Of a DNA stretch of 27,961 nucleotides, positions 10,052 to 21,928 are shown piece after piece. Source of the stretch: Xanthoparmelia taractica. Lineage: Eukaryota > Ascomycota > Lecanoromycetes > Lecanorales > Parmeliaceae. Every line of letters begins with the position of its first letter. Position 1 is the first letter of the stretch. Made by a program: the position numbers and the translations under genes. The notes beneath the pieces are model-generated. The model had not been told where the DNA came from and did no database searches. It was given only the letters and a program-made list of their open reading frames with translations. The stretch is from assembly GCA_033085395.1 (NCBI GenBank), contig JANQBS010000400.1, positions 1-27,961 on the forward strand, given 5' to 3'.

Positions 10052-12004
10052 TCTCTAGGCTACATATATATCCGCCTAGCGGTGCGCATATAAGAATAAG
10101 ACAGGGGTTAGAGAAGGTCCGAGAGCACCCCTGATTGCCAACACGAGGTGCTGCAGCATCATTTCCAACAATGTGGGTTTTGTTGTTGCTGAGTGATAGG
10201 TTTTCGCTACCATTGCCGCGGTTAACGGTCTCGGGACCTGGCAAAGCTCGTTGTTATTCATAAGCAAGGACCTAATAGGCGAGTCAAGTTGGAAGAGCAC
10301 TGAAAGTTACGCACGTATTTGTATTATCTTATCTCCCTTCTCTTGCTACCAAACGTCTCTTTCCCCATTCCGTTTAATACTTTTTCCTACACCAACATTG
10401 TAACTAACAACAAGAAGCACCACGCCGTCTAATCCCACCCTCCAAAATTTCCCCCACTCTTGTCTACAGACCAACCACCAACTCAATCCCCCTTCTCACA
10501 AAACCCCTTCCGCTCCAAGCCCAAGCCCAAACCCGCGCTAATGCCTCCCTCAAATAGCTAATCCTCCCACCTAGGCGTCGGTACCATCACAGCCGTCCGC
10601 CTGCCTCGCCATCTCCTTCCTAACAAATACCTGAAGCGCTGCACCGAAAATACCGTTACGAACATCTCTGACTGGATGCATAGATACGAATCGTTGGGAC
10701 ATTCGTCAGTGCACTTGTTAGAGTGGGTGGGTGAGTGGGCGACAGAGCTCGTATACCTCGCTCTCCTACTCAGCGACAAACCCCTTCACTGACCGGTATC
10801 TCTGCTGCCGGTATCGTCGCCCGCGACACGGAAAGATGTGCGCTTGGAATTGAGTAGTCTTATGCTGATCAGCAGCAGATTATCAAGATGATGGAAGAGG
10901 GGGAGAAAGGGAGAGTAAATGGATAAATGGATGAATGAAATGCGGGTTAGAGGTGAAGTGTCCGAGCGATATAGCACTTTGAGAGCTTGAGCTCTTCAGC
11001 CATGATGTATCAAACCGAACGATGCTCATGTGTAAGTCCGGGTCGCGAGTCGTGACTGCATTACTCAAAGGCGTATGTAGTGTTGCTGCATTGTGGAGAC
11101 TGCGCGGGACGCAGGCCAGTGTGCTTCACTTGTCGCCTTTGCCGTTATGTGGTTGTCCAGTCAGCCGGATTGATATATGCGACATGGGGAGACTGGCATT
11201 TGGGCTAATGATTTTCCACGATGTGTATAGTCGAAAGAATGGGGAAAGTGGAGGCAAAGCAAGGCTCGCAGGATAGAGTGAAAAGACATCTAACGGGATT
11301 CGAGGAGATGAGGACGGACCGCGTTGTGTTTGGGACACCGAGCTCAAGAGCCACGTGTTGATGGTAAGGTCTGGCGTTATGAACTTGCAGCTGGATTATT
11401 TGGACGATATTACAGATGGTACTGCTTTCCCAGATAAAGAGAGGTCAAAGTTGATAAGGGAGTCAAGACGCAATAAAGGTACAGTAGACAAGGATGATGA
11501 TGCTGAAGAGGTTGAGAATGCTGTGTATGAAGATGATGTTGGAGGACAAAGAAGACGACCAAGGAGATATCGAAGAACAACAAGATGAGGGTGCGGAAGT
11601 GAGGAGGGCGATTGCCTTGGCTATCATTGTGAGAAATAACGCATTTGTTGATTGACGAGGGTCCAAGGGCCTCAAACTGTGTCACGACGACTACCAGTCT
11701 GCCTCAAATTGTGTCTGCAGCATACGCGTAAATTTGGCCTTCCCCAAGATATCCGTGCGTCCCATACAGGTATAGGATCGCTTTTGAGGTAGAGTAGCCT
11801 TTTGCAAAAGCAACTGCAGGTCGTATGCCTTGGCCAATCGATGTGGCTTATGATATCGCTAGCATTCTGCTTCATGAAGGTCATCACAGTCCTATGGAAA
11901 ACCCGGGCGTCAGTTATCTCGACTGACTTTGTCGCAGAACTTTTAAAAAGATGATGTCTTACCGGCTTGTTTCTCCTCAACCGTTTTGCCGGTATCCGAA
12001 TGTG

Positions 12005-12541
12005 CTATCGTCTTTTCTCTCTATCGGCAGTGACATCTTTCCCTTTCAGCATCATCGCAAGCTCCTTTCTAGCATTCGAAAGCACAGCCGCTGGATCTTC
12101 GCGTACTGTCTTCTTTACTTCGACATCGATGGGCGCGTCGTGCGAAAGGTTTCGAAGATCATAGACAATGAACACCGCAAAGGCAACAGATGCTAAGAAG
12201 CTGCTAACAACGCGGACAACTATGAGGATACGGGGTTGCTTCTTCGCGGCCCGGACGAGTTTAAGACCAAGACGCGTCTTTTTTACGATGTTGATGAAGC
12301 CGTTGACAGGCGGATTCGCCATTAACACCATAGCGACGGCGACAGCGACAGACTTCAGGATGCCACTGAGGAATTGGGCACTTTGTGGCTTTCCTGCTAG
12401 CTCCACTGCGCGACAGGGCGGCTGTCGAAGGGTCTCTCCCGTATTCGAACCCACAGCTGGCATTAATTGCAGGCAGATTCTCTTCACTGGGATAGCGTGC
12501 CTGTCCGTGTGCCTCAGTATGGGCTTGTGGCTTGAGGACAT
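12005..12541 (-). CDS. Small hypothetical membrane protein, two predicted helices
   Basis: The reading frame is 178 residues from the ATG at 12541-12539 and has no introns. The same frame is open upstream to 12700, but that part is arginine- and proline-rich and looks like leader. Two hydrophobic segments (about residues 57-79 and 104-127) are separated by a basic loop (KKTRLGLKLVRAAKKQPR). The C-terminal tail is charged and helix-prone, ending in REKRR. I recognise no family. The opposite strand has a 126-codon ORF (12168-12548) that is less protein-like. A further exon to the left (minus-strand frame 11980-11672) is possible but I see no clear splice join. Function unknown. Confidence 0.45.
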   Translation of the reverse strand: MSSSHKPILRHTDRHAIPVKRICLQLMPAVGSNTGETLRQPPCRAVELAGKPQSAQFLSGILKSVAVAVAMVLMANPPVNGFINIVKKTRLGLKLVRAAKKQPRILIVVRVVSSFLASVAFAVFIVYDLRNLSHDAPIDVEVKKTVREDPAAVLSNARKELAMMLKGKDVTADREKRR

Positions 12542-13853
12542 ACGCTGACGTCGAATTGGCAAGGAGAGGCTTTTTTTCGTATGCGGCAGTGGAGAGCCAT
12601 GAGGGCGTCGGAAGAGGAGACGACGAACGGATTGTGGGCGGGAGGTACGAAGAGGGATTCTAGATTGAAGGCTGCTTTTGAGCACGGTGATTGTGAACAT
12701 TACTGCTTCCTTTATGGAGGCTCGGTGGCAGATGTCTTCAAGGATGAAACTCCTTCAGAAGGCAGACTGGAAATTGAGGCACCCCTTGACATGGAGGCGC
12801 TTAAATTGAGCTATCATTTCTCCAATTTACGATTGTGGGAATCCCCTGATTGGCGAGTCGATGCATTAGCACTACCCCATGCATGTCTCACATACACAAG
12901 TAGGAGGCGAGGCAGATCTCCCAATCATTAAGCCCCTGTTGCAATCATTGGGCCTAGGCTGTGGGACCTAAATTTGTTGCTGCAGGTTTGTCTGTCTATA
13001 CCTGCAACTCTTTAGGAACATACTCACCACATTTTCAATTGGACTGCGGAATCTAAGTCCACTGGATAAGCATCATTGTGCGATTTCCTAGAGGAACCGG
13101 AAATCATCCGATGTAACTAAGATGTAACGAATATGACAATGGATAAGTCATTAATGCTTTGCTGATGTCTTGAGTACTTATTCATCATTGAAAGAAAGAA
13201 TTGACTTGACAGAAATTTCCCGAGGTAGTCAACATTGCAGTACATCATATCTTGGGGAGATGGCCTGCGTAATCTCACATGCATATCTAGCCTCTCTCAA
13301 ACTCAAACACACCATTGTGATACAATCCGTCTAAGAATGATTTGACTGCTTTTCATGAAATAAACACCGAGATGCATATGCACGACACTGGAAAGGGAGA
13401 TTAGTGCGTACTACGCTAGGAACAAAAGGAGAAAAACAAGATACCCCATCGTACCAGCACCATCAGGAATCGAACCTAATACATGTTACATACAAGACAG
13501 GCTGAAGTGGCATTCGTCCACAACAGCCCATCCTAACCCTAAAGACGTGTACAGTTGCTAGGTAGACTGTTAGCCCTAAATATAAATAAACAAGCATCCT
13601 CAACGCCAGTAATTCCGGATTTCAATATTCGAGTCCTTCGTAGAGTTTGATGTTTAGGAGTACGAAGTAGGGGTTTTATCAATTCCTTTTGGAGAAAGTA
13701 CAACATATTAGATAGATTTATGAAATACGTAGTATTAACGGAATAGGCACCAGAGATACTTCGTACGAGAAGGTAACTGTAAACTGCGAGGATCCTATAA
13801 GCGCAGCAATCAGAATCGAAAAAGAAGCAGATTTCTCGAGAAGGTTTTGTAGA
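12542..13853. other. Intergenic region up to the nested transposon
   Basis: The composition is normal. A plus-strand frame (12581-12931) has no motif and overlaps the leader of the minus-strand gene. No gene was found from 12930 to 13853. A GGAATCGAACC sequence near 13470 resembles a tRNA T-arm on the minus strand, but no matching acceptor or anticodon arm fits. Two ACGAAGTA-type words in opposite orientation (about 13660 and 13758) lie just outside the transposon. Confidence 0.4.
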
Positions 13854-13855
13854 TA

Positions 13856-13879
13856 CAGTCGACTTCCGATATAACGGAA
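13856..13879 (+). repeat. Left terminal inverted repeat
   Basis: It matches the reverse complement of 21929-21952 at 21 of 24 positions. Two of the three differences are G/A, as RIP would produce. It begins CAGTCGACTTCC. Confidence 0.8.
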
Positions 13880-14191
13880 CGAAGAAATCTAATGCAGTAG
13901 TCCGTTATAACGAATATTTCTTTATATCGAATCGGTACTAATAGATTAACACTAGTCGTATTTAGATCTACTATATATTCTTAAATTAGCTATCTAACTT
14001 ATCTTAATACAAGATAATATAATTAATAGAATTAGCCTCGTTATACTTAATGCGTTATTTGATATTATAGCGATATTTGAAGCGTATAAGTTAGTCGTTA
14101 GATAGCTTAAGAGTAGAAAGACCTTAATAGTAAAGTAGTTTTCTTTAGAATTTCTTAGTCTTTTCGCGAAGAATTACGCTCGTTAGAGGAT

Positions 14192-14196
14192 TATCG
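14192..14196 (+). repeat. Candidate target site duplication TATCG (left)
   Basis: TATCG lies directly left of the left LTR and recurs directly right of the right LTR (21505-21509). Both LTRs measure 281 bp when bounded this way. Five bp is the usual duplication for Ty3/Gypsy elements. Confidence 0.55.
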
Positions 14197-14477
14197 TAAG
14201 GGGTCGGTCCGCTGGCGCTCAGCAAGCGACCTAATCAATATAAGAGACGTATAGTCGATACGATAATAATTTCTTTATTAGGTACTAAGTTCTAATAGAA
14301 CTAATTTCTAAGAAATACGAAAACTCTAGAATATACGAAAATAATATATAATCGCCAAGGCCTCGCTAAGGTCTTAGATTATAGACCTCGCTATAATCTC
14401 GCAATAGACTTTAAATTTATAAGTAATCGACGCTAAGACGCATATAGCGCTAGGCCTAATAATTGTCTTCTTTCTTA
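14197..14477 (-). repeat. Left LTR (3' LTR of the element)
   Basis: This 281-bp copy pairs with 21224-21504. Shared landmarks include GCAAGCGACCTAAT and GCGCTAGGCCTAATAATT. Different parts of this copy have more or fewer RIP changes than the other copy. Confidence 0.85.
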
Positions 14478-15599
14478 AGTTTTAATTCTTAAATGTTATT
14501 TAATATAATATTCTTATTATATAATATAAAAAATCTTTAAATCTTATAAAAATAAGAAAAAGTACTCGTAAATAACGTTATTTTTATAATATTAACTTTA
14601 ATTATTAGTAGTAAAAAATACGCGCTATAAGCGCGCGTTAGTGCTATTATATATATAACGTTTATTAATTATAATTATCTCGAGTTTACTATATTAATTA
14701 TTAATATATAGTATAAATCTTCTTTATAATACGATAATTCTAGTAGTACTCTTTAAGTATTAATAGAAGACTCGATATATTACGACTAGTTGTATTATTT
14801 ATAAACTAATAGTAACGTAGTCGCTAAGTATACGTAGAAGAATTATTAAAAAATCTTAATTTCTTTAAATAATAAGAAGAAAGAGTTCTTCTAATACGTT
14901 ATCGTTTTTATAATATAAGATTAATATATCTATAGTTAATAATATATATTATTAGTAATTTATTGAAGAGTTTCTTTAATTCTTTCGTAGACGCGTAGAA
15001 GAAGTTCTTTTATACGCGATATCGTTTCTATAACGTATATTATTATTATTCTAAAATATATATATTATACGTTATTTATTTTAATTCTCAGCGGGGTACT
15101 CTTAAATAATTAATAACTACGCTTCTATATCTCTCTATAGGGCTATTCTAGCTTCTATAGTAGAAGGACGTAAAATTAATTTATTATTTTATTATTTTAT
15201 TAATAGCGATATCAATAGCGCGACGATTCGACTAATTAGAATTATTAGAAAACTTTATCGACGATATATCGATAATAACGTCGTGAGTGACAACTATTAG
15301 CGTCTTTTAATATTAATAAATTTATCTTCGCTTTCTTAAAACTTTTCTTTTCTTTATAATATCTAATATACTTCTTATAAGTTCTTACTTTAACGTTATA
15401 ATATCGTTCTTAAATATATTAATATTAACGTGTTAATAATTAAATACTTATTATTATAATTTCTTTTAATTCTCTTTATTATAAGTATTATTAAACTTTC
15501 TCTATCGCTACGCTAATATTAATATATACTAATACTTAAGATAACTCATATAATAACAATAAGTAAGTCTCTTGGCGCTTCGCTATCGTATATTAATAT

Positions 15600-15839
15600 A
15601 AGATAATATCTACTCTTTCTTATCGTCGATATTTTATTTATTTCGATAATAATTATATTAGAGATAAGTTCTCGTCTTACTCTTATTATAAGAGCGCTAA
15701 AAAGAGAATTTAAGATTACGTAGAGATTCTATCTTTCCTTCATGAGAAGATTAAAAAAGCTCTTCGTCGAGTTCGTCGAACTCTCGAAATTATAGCGTTA
15801 ATACGTCGTAATCGAGCGTATATTAATCGTAAGATTACT
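15600..15839 (+). other. Plus-strand coding trace inside the LTR element
   Basis: The plus frame is open for long stretches in this RIPed DNA. It has one TAA at 15711, then 42 codons without a stop to a TAG at 15840, rich in Arg, Leu and Ile (HEKIKKALRRVRR). TAA and TAG stops are what RIP makes from CAA, CAG and TGG codons. A similar plus-strand frame continues at about 15930-16090. No family was recognised. It is opposite in strand to pol and could be an extra ORF of the element or part of another nested insertion. Confidence 0.35.
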
Positions 15840-17429
15840 TAGTTTCGTAAGAAATAGAGTTTAATTATAATTATTAATAATTAAGCGATTACTATTATTA
15901 TAATTCTTTAATATAATCTTTAGACCGCGAAGAAGAAACTTAAGATAACGTATAAGCGCGTTAAAGAGCTTAAGAATTATAATAAGCTTCTTTAAGAGAA
16001 GATAAATAATATAAACGCCTATAAAATAGAGTTAAGAGAAGTTATCTTTAATAAAAATAATATCGAATAAGCGAGCTTCTCGAATAAGAATCTCTTTAAG
16101 AATTCTTTTCTCTTAAATAAAAAACTCGATTAAGATTTCTTTCTTAATCGAACTCTATCGCTACGATAAAGACTATTTTTTATTTTATTTTAATGCACAA
16201 CGGGCTAAGTAAATTTAATCGTATTCTTTTATAGTACGCATTAAGCGTTTCTCTAATAAATTATATCTATAATAATATATACTCTAATTTAATACGATAT
16301 ATTCTCGATATAATATTATTTAATTAGATAACTAAATAATAAATTTCAATTATAAATCTTTTATTTAATTAAATAATTATATTAATAAATATAAGAAATA
16401 TATCTATAATTACTTAACACACTAAAAAAATTATTATATTTATTTTCGTTTTCGATGTCTTCGCTTATTTAGTAATAATTATTAATTTAATTAAATGACT
16501 TTTTTATTTAATACTTAATGCTTTCGCTTGCTAATCTTCTACGTATTATAGATCTAAGTTAGCTCGCTAATACGCTTAAGTTCTTCGTCTAATAGTTATT
16601 AATTGTACTCTTCGCTTTAACTAGTTCACTTAATCTTATATTAAACGTCTTCTCGCTTCTTAATCTTATTAATAATCTCTTCTATCTTTTATATTTTATT
16701 ATTATTAATAAGCTTAAAAGCTTATATAAAGAATTTCGCTATCTCGTCGCAATCGCGTAAATAATATAATTTAAATAATAATATATAAAAGATGTTATGA
16801 ATTCTATACGTAGAAGATAATAATAAGCGATACGCTTACGACTCTATTTTATTCATAATTCGAAAAGATCTTATATATTTATAAATTAGCTTCTTACTTA
16901 GAGGTCTTTATTTTAAGTTCTTAATTATTAATGTTATTAAATTATTTATTTTATAGCTCTAAGATTAATACGATTTATTATATTATTTAACTTGAGCTAT
17001 AATAGCGCTACGTAATCGCTCTACTATCTTATCTCTTAACGTCTATAATCTTTTTATCTTTTTATTTATAGCGAGTATTCTTTTCTCGACGAAGTCGTTC
17101 TCTATCTTTTAGCGTATTTTCGAATAATATCTATATATTAAGAAGAACGATATTATTTCGATAAAGATATATTAATTATTTATATATATAAACTCTATTA
17201 TAAATAATAGTTTAGCTTAATTAATTTACTTTTTATTAGTAAACACGCGTAAGTAATATTTTAATATTTAATTTTAACGCTTAATTTAATCGTTAATTTA
17301 AGAATAAAAGACGATACTTAAATAACGCTTTATCTTTAAATAATAATAAATCGTTAATTAAAACTCGCTAATAAATATTAAGTCTCTATCGCTAATAATA
17401 TTATTAAATATTTTATAACGATAAATAAT

Positions 17430-20400
17430 TTTAATATAAAATACTTTCGCTAGCTTAGCGACGTCGATTTTAATTATTATTAATAAATATCTAATTATTT
17501 TTATAAATCGATTTATTATAATTAGAATAGCGTTATAAATAACGCTCTTAAGCTTACTTAAGAATAAGCTAGTAATAAAATTTATAGAATTTTTTTTTTA
17601 TAATTTAATAATAATAAGAAGCGAGATTAACTTATTATAGAGTTAATAGCACGGCGCCTTAATACGTTAATATATATCGTAAGTCTTAATATAGTTAATA
17701 ACTTCTTTAAGACTTTTATTTTAATAATATTTTCGAGTAAAAAGCTTATACGTCTTTATAGCGTTAAAGTATTTTATTAGAGAATTATTATAATATTTAT
17801 TAATAAGTTCTTTTTATAAGATATTATTTCTAGATACGTAGAGACGATTATTATTTCGTAATAGTCTCTCGAAGTTTAAGATCTATATTTAATTACGAGT
17901 ATAACGTCGCTTTATTAACGTATTCGTATTAACTCGAAAAGAGTTTACTTAATTATTATAAAATTATAACTCTCGAATTAGCGTTTTTATTAATCTTTAG
18001 AGATCGTTATATATAATTTTAAATATAATCTTAATCTCTTACCTTAAAATAATTATCTAAATATCTATAACTCGTAGTATAAATATTATTATTATTATTA
18101 CTTCTTTATCTCTTTATAATAACTCGTCGCTAATTTAAAAAATAAGTTTATTTTAAAGTATAAATAATAATAAATCTTTATAATCTAATCGTCGCGATAA
18201 TGTATTTATAAAATTTAATTTTTTTATTTAATAAAAAATCTTAAAGCTATAAGCGATTAACTTTAGCGCTTAACAAGTCTATCTAGAATTAAGTTTCTTT
18301 TACTTTATAAATTTCTTAAGATTATTATAATCTATTTAGATTTTAATATAATAATTACTATCTTTTAAGTAATAACGCTATTACTTTATCGCTACGACGA
18401 TAATAAGTAATTCTTAATCGTAAGTCTTATAATTTTATTTTATTAATATTATCTTTTTAAAAAAAACGCGACGAGTCGCTAATAATCGTCGCTATTCTAT
18501 TACAAAAGCATAGCTTTTATATCAAAGTTAGAGATATTAATCTTTAAACGTAATTTCTTTTAAGAATCGTAATATTATAGAAATAACGTAATTATAAAAG
18601 TATTACGTAATTACTTAAAAGTTAATCTAGCGTCTTTTAATCACTTAAACGATTTTAATTTTTTATTAATCTTATTATCTTTAAATAAGCTAATAAGAGA
18701 TATTATAATAATAGAATATTTATAAATAGAGCGTTAATAAAAATTTGCAAAGTCTAAAAAGACTTATATATCTCGATAGGTCTATGGCGTTAATTACTCT
18801 TAAATCGTTATTACGTGTTCTTAATCTATAACTATATTATTAATAATTACAACGAACTCTAGAAACTTAATTAATTTAGTGTAAAACTAATATTTCTTTA
18901 GATTAATATCTAGCTAAAATTAACGCAATCGCTCAAGTACTTGCTTAACGTACTTTTAATATTTCGACGACTTAGCGCTATAGATTAGAATATTATTTAA
19001 ATATATTATACACGTAATATTTATAAGATCGATAAAAGCTCTATTAATATAGATTTAAAATATAATTAAAATATTTATAAGATTAAAAGATATTATTAAG
19101 TATTTAAAATAATTATAGCGAGTGCGAAACGTAATCTTTTACTCGTCGCTTATCTTAATATAAATTCTATAATAAATATTCTTAAGATTTAACTTTAAAA
19201 ATATCTAACGCTATATAAGCGATTTAACGTCTTAATAATTAGAGATAATAAATATTAATTTTTTATTGTTATTGTATTTAAGTTTCGATAGTTTACGTAA
19301 AGATATAATTTATTTTCTTTTTTTAAGATAAAGAGAATAGAGACTTTAGCGAAGAAAGTTAAATAACGAATTTAATTTTTATAAAGTAACTTCTTAAGAT
19401 ATCGTTTTAGCTTCGATAATTTAATTTAAAATAAATTATAAAGAGATTTATAAAGTAACTCTTTATTCTTTTCTATTTTAATAATATAATTTTTTTATTT
19501 AAACGTAGATAAGATCTCTATTATATTATTAAAAAAGATATTCTTAAACTTTAGTACTTTCCTTAAAAGCTCTAAATTACTAATATTCTTCTATTTACCT
19601 CGCGTTATCGTAGCGTATATAATTACGAACATATTTAACTCTCGCTCGATTTTCTAAATAAATTTAATTAATTCTTTAATCTAAAGTTTTTTAATATTAA
19701 TCTTAAATCGTTATTACGTCGTTATAAGATTAAATAGAATATATAATTAATATAACGCGAGTATATTTAGCACGATATTGAGATCTTCTTAATCTATAAC
19801 GTAGAATAGTGTGCTATACTATCGCCCTTAACCTTAGTTATCGACTATTCAATAGTTTAGCTAATAAGCATTATAGCAATATATATCTTGCTCGCTAAGC
19901 GCTTTCGTCTATAATAAGATAGCGATATATAATTTAAGATCTTACTAGATTACGAACTTTTACGTAATTAAGTTAATATACGTTTTATAATTAAGTAAAA
20001 TAATAAATTACCTCTAATCACTCTATAACTTAATTTATTTCTTCATAATAATAGAAAAATTTATCTTTATTATTCGTTTTTCTTACTTCGCTTTAGAGGC
20101 GCTTACGAAGTCGATTCGTTTTTTATCGATATCGTCGCGATAATAATAATCGATTTATTCTTATCGAGATAATTCGATTTTTAATAATCTAATTTCTAAT
20201 AATATTAATAAATATTAAATATTTTAAGATTATAATTAGCGATCTTAATTCTACGCTTTTTATTTTCTTCTTAAATACGCGTAGACTTAGCGTTATTTTT
20301 CGAAGTCGTGTTAGACTTTAAAATTCGAGCTTTTAAAGACTTATCTTTATTAGATTTCTTTAATTACTTCAAGCTAAAATCGTTATTATTAAGACGCGCG

Positions 20401-20440
20401 CGCTTTAAAATCGTTTTTTATATAATTATTATAATAAGAA
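17430..20440 (-). pseudogene. Degenerate Gypsy gag-pol remnant
   Basis: Minus-strand translation, tolerating stops, gives clear domains. The Gag zinc knuckle (20440-20399) has cysteines turned to tyrosine. Reverse transcriptase (about 19530-18970) has KKENKLYLYVNYRNLN at 19326-19258, and the catalytic YLDD box now reads YLNN at 19003-18992. The RT/RNase H connection (about 18880-18660) contains FLDFANFY. The integrase zinc domain (17850-17640) has its His pair read as YY. The start of the integrase core (about 17600-17480) has the first catalytic Asp changed to Asn (INFIT). The changes match C-to-T and G-to-A mutation. The protein cannot be active. Gag upstream and a protease should lie at 19600-21200 but were not resolved. 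Confidence 0.85.
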
Positions 20441-21223
20441 TTTCTTTCCTCTATTTAGATATATTATTAATATTAAGAATCTTATTCTTTAGCTTAGATC
20501 GTAGCTTAGCTAAGAAAAAGTTCGCTCGATACTTCTTCGCAAACGAGAATAAATAAATTTTTAACTCCTTTAGATAGACTTTAAAGATTAAGATTTTTTA
20601 ATCTTATCGCTACTTTATCGCTTTTTATTTTTTATAGATAAATAAGTAACGATTTATTAAATTTATAATTAAATTAAATAAAAATAATTCTATTTAATTT
20701 ATAAGTCTAAATATACTTATATTATTACGTATTAGAATCGTCTTTTAAAGATTATATATAATAGATAACCTTAGCTTAATCGATAATAAAATACTTAAAA
20801 TTTATAAGAAATTAAATTTCGACTTCGCGAAATTAGCGTAAATATTTCTCTTTACTATTATTCTTATAAAAATATATTTTTTCGAGACGAAGTATTTTCG
20901 CTTTAATTAAAATATTTATTAAAGATAAAATAATAAACGAAATCGCTATCGCTTTAGCGAGAATTATAAGAAAATTCGAATTACGTAACACGTTATTACG
21001 TGCCCGTAACTTAATTAATTCTTATTTTAATTTTAGATAACGATTTTCTATTTAAATATTCTTAAAACGTTTCTTTAAAGTCGCTTAATTCTTTAAAATT
21101 AATCCTTAAAAATTAATATCGAAGTTACGTCGCTCGAAGATATATTTATTTCGATTTAATAAAGAATTTAATATTATAGCGACGATAAGTCTTTTTCTTT
21201 AAAAGATAAAGAGATTAGAATTA

Positions 21224-21504
21224 TAAGAGATTAATTCGCTAGCGCTTAGCAAGCGACCTAATTAATATAAGAGATATATAATTAATACGATAATAATTTC
21301 TTTATTAAATACTAAGTTCTAGTAGAACTAATCTCTAAGAAATATAAAAACTCTAGGATATGCGAAGACGATATATAATCGCCAAGGCCTCGCCAAGGCC
21401 TTAGGTCATGGATCCCGCTATGACCCCGCAATAGACTCTAGACCCATGAGTAGTTGACGCTAAGACGCATGCAGCGCTAGGCCTAATAATTATTCTTAAT
21501 CTCG
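21224..21504 (-). repeat. Right LTR (5' LTR of the element)
   Basis: This is the partner of 14197-14477, also 281 bp. Its segment about 21390-21475 keeps CA and TG words (for example GGTCATGGATCCCGC) that are mutated in the left copy, so RIP was weaker here. Two GCCAAGGCCT units lie in tandem at about 21381-21402. Confidence 0.85.
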
Positions 21505-21509
21505 TATCG
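21505..21509 (+). repeat. Candidate target site duplication TATCG (right)
   Basis: This matches 14192-14196 and directly abuts the right LTR. Confidence 0.55.
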
Positions 21510-21902
21510 CTATTCTCACTCAAAGAGAGCTTCTTTAAGCTCTTTTTATTAATATTCACGTTTTTTAAAAGAGTCTTAATTAGTAGAGACAAATATATCG
21601 TTAAGATAGACTTATTTCTAAGAGAGAATCTCGTTACATATAAAAGAATTTAATATATATTTATATATACGTAGCTATTATTAATTAGCGAACTATAGAG
21701 ACTATTTTTTATTAAAATTATTATTATATTAAACTCGTAAGACCTTGCTTTAACTAACTTTAATAATCGTTTAACTCTTTTTTACGAAGAGAAAATTTAT
21801 AATTTTTTCGTTATAGATAAAAAAATAATTTCGTTATAACTTATAATAAAATTTTTCGTTATTTGTATAAGGATTTATAAGAAATCTATAGATTCATTTA
21901 GC

Positions 21903-21923
21903 TATAACGGAAAATCCGTTATA
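21903..21923. repeat. Subterminal hairpin of the DNA transposon
   Basis: TATAACGGA and TCCGTTATA form a perfect 9-bp stem around an AAA loop, 29 bp inside the right end. The same CCGTTATAACG word occurs near the left end (about 13903), so it is probably a subterminal transposase-recognition type repeat. Confidence 0.6.
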
Positions 21924-21928
21924 AGCGA

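Larger units (their letters stand above)
8429..12004. other. Long gene-poor region
   Basis: About 3.6 kb has no recognisable gene. Positions 8960-9290 are pyrimidine-rich, like a fungal promoter or leader, but no credible ORF follows. The small ORFs at 9458-10058 are low-complexity and without motifs. At 10541-10792 a plus-strand frame opens with ATG, meets TAA at 10559 and then continues for over 70 readable codons. Positions 11355-11588 hold an acidic then arginine-rich frame with no family. Long non-coding transcripts or multi-exon genes with very short exons cannot be excluded. Confidence 0.45.
14197..21504 (-). mobile_element. Ty3/Gypsy LTR retrotransposon, RIP-inactivated, minus orientation
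   Basis: This 7308-bp element is bounded by two 281-bp direct repeats that align without gaps and differ mainly by C/T and G/A changes. Pol remnants read on the minus strand in the order Gag zinc knuckle, reverse transcriptase, RNase H connection, integrase. That makes the right-hand LTR the 5' LTR. Reverse transcriptase before integrase is the Ty3/Gypsy order and excludes Copia. The start of the left LTR (TAAGGGG) is what TGAGGGG would become after RIP, so the original ends were probably TG...CA. A purine/pyrimidine tract beside the right LTR may be the altered primer-binding site. About 2.4 kb between the integrase region and the left LTR (14478-16900) is unusually long and not explained by pol. 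Confidence 0.88.

Noticed and set aside
9603..10058. 151-codon plus-strand ORF
   Set aside because: The C-terminal half is a by-product of the G-rich tract (runs of Gly, Val and Glu), and the N-terminal half has no motif.
12168..12548. 126-codon plus-strand ORF opposite the small membrane protein
   Set aside because: The minus-strand frame has coherent helices and a charged tail; this one reads as its complement.
13440..13540. tRNA-like T-arm on the minus strand (GGTTCGATTCC)
   Set aside because: The T-stem pairs, but no complementary acceptor strand or anticodon arm with correct spacing could be found.
20308..20556. 82-codon plus-strand ORF in the LTR element
   Set aside because: It is the shadow of the minus-strand Gag zinc-knuckle region and exists because of extreme AT content.
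21401..21592. 63-codon minus-strand ORF across the right LTR end
   Set aside because: It spans the LTR, the target duplication and the flanking transposon, so it cannot be a gene of one element.
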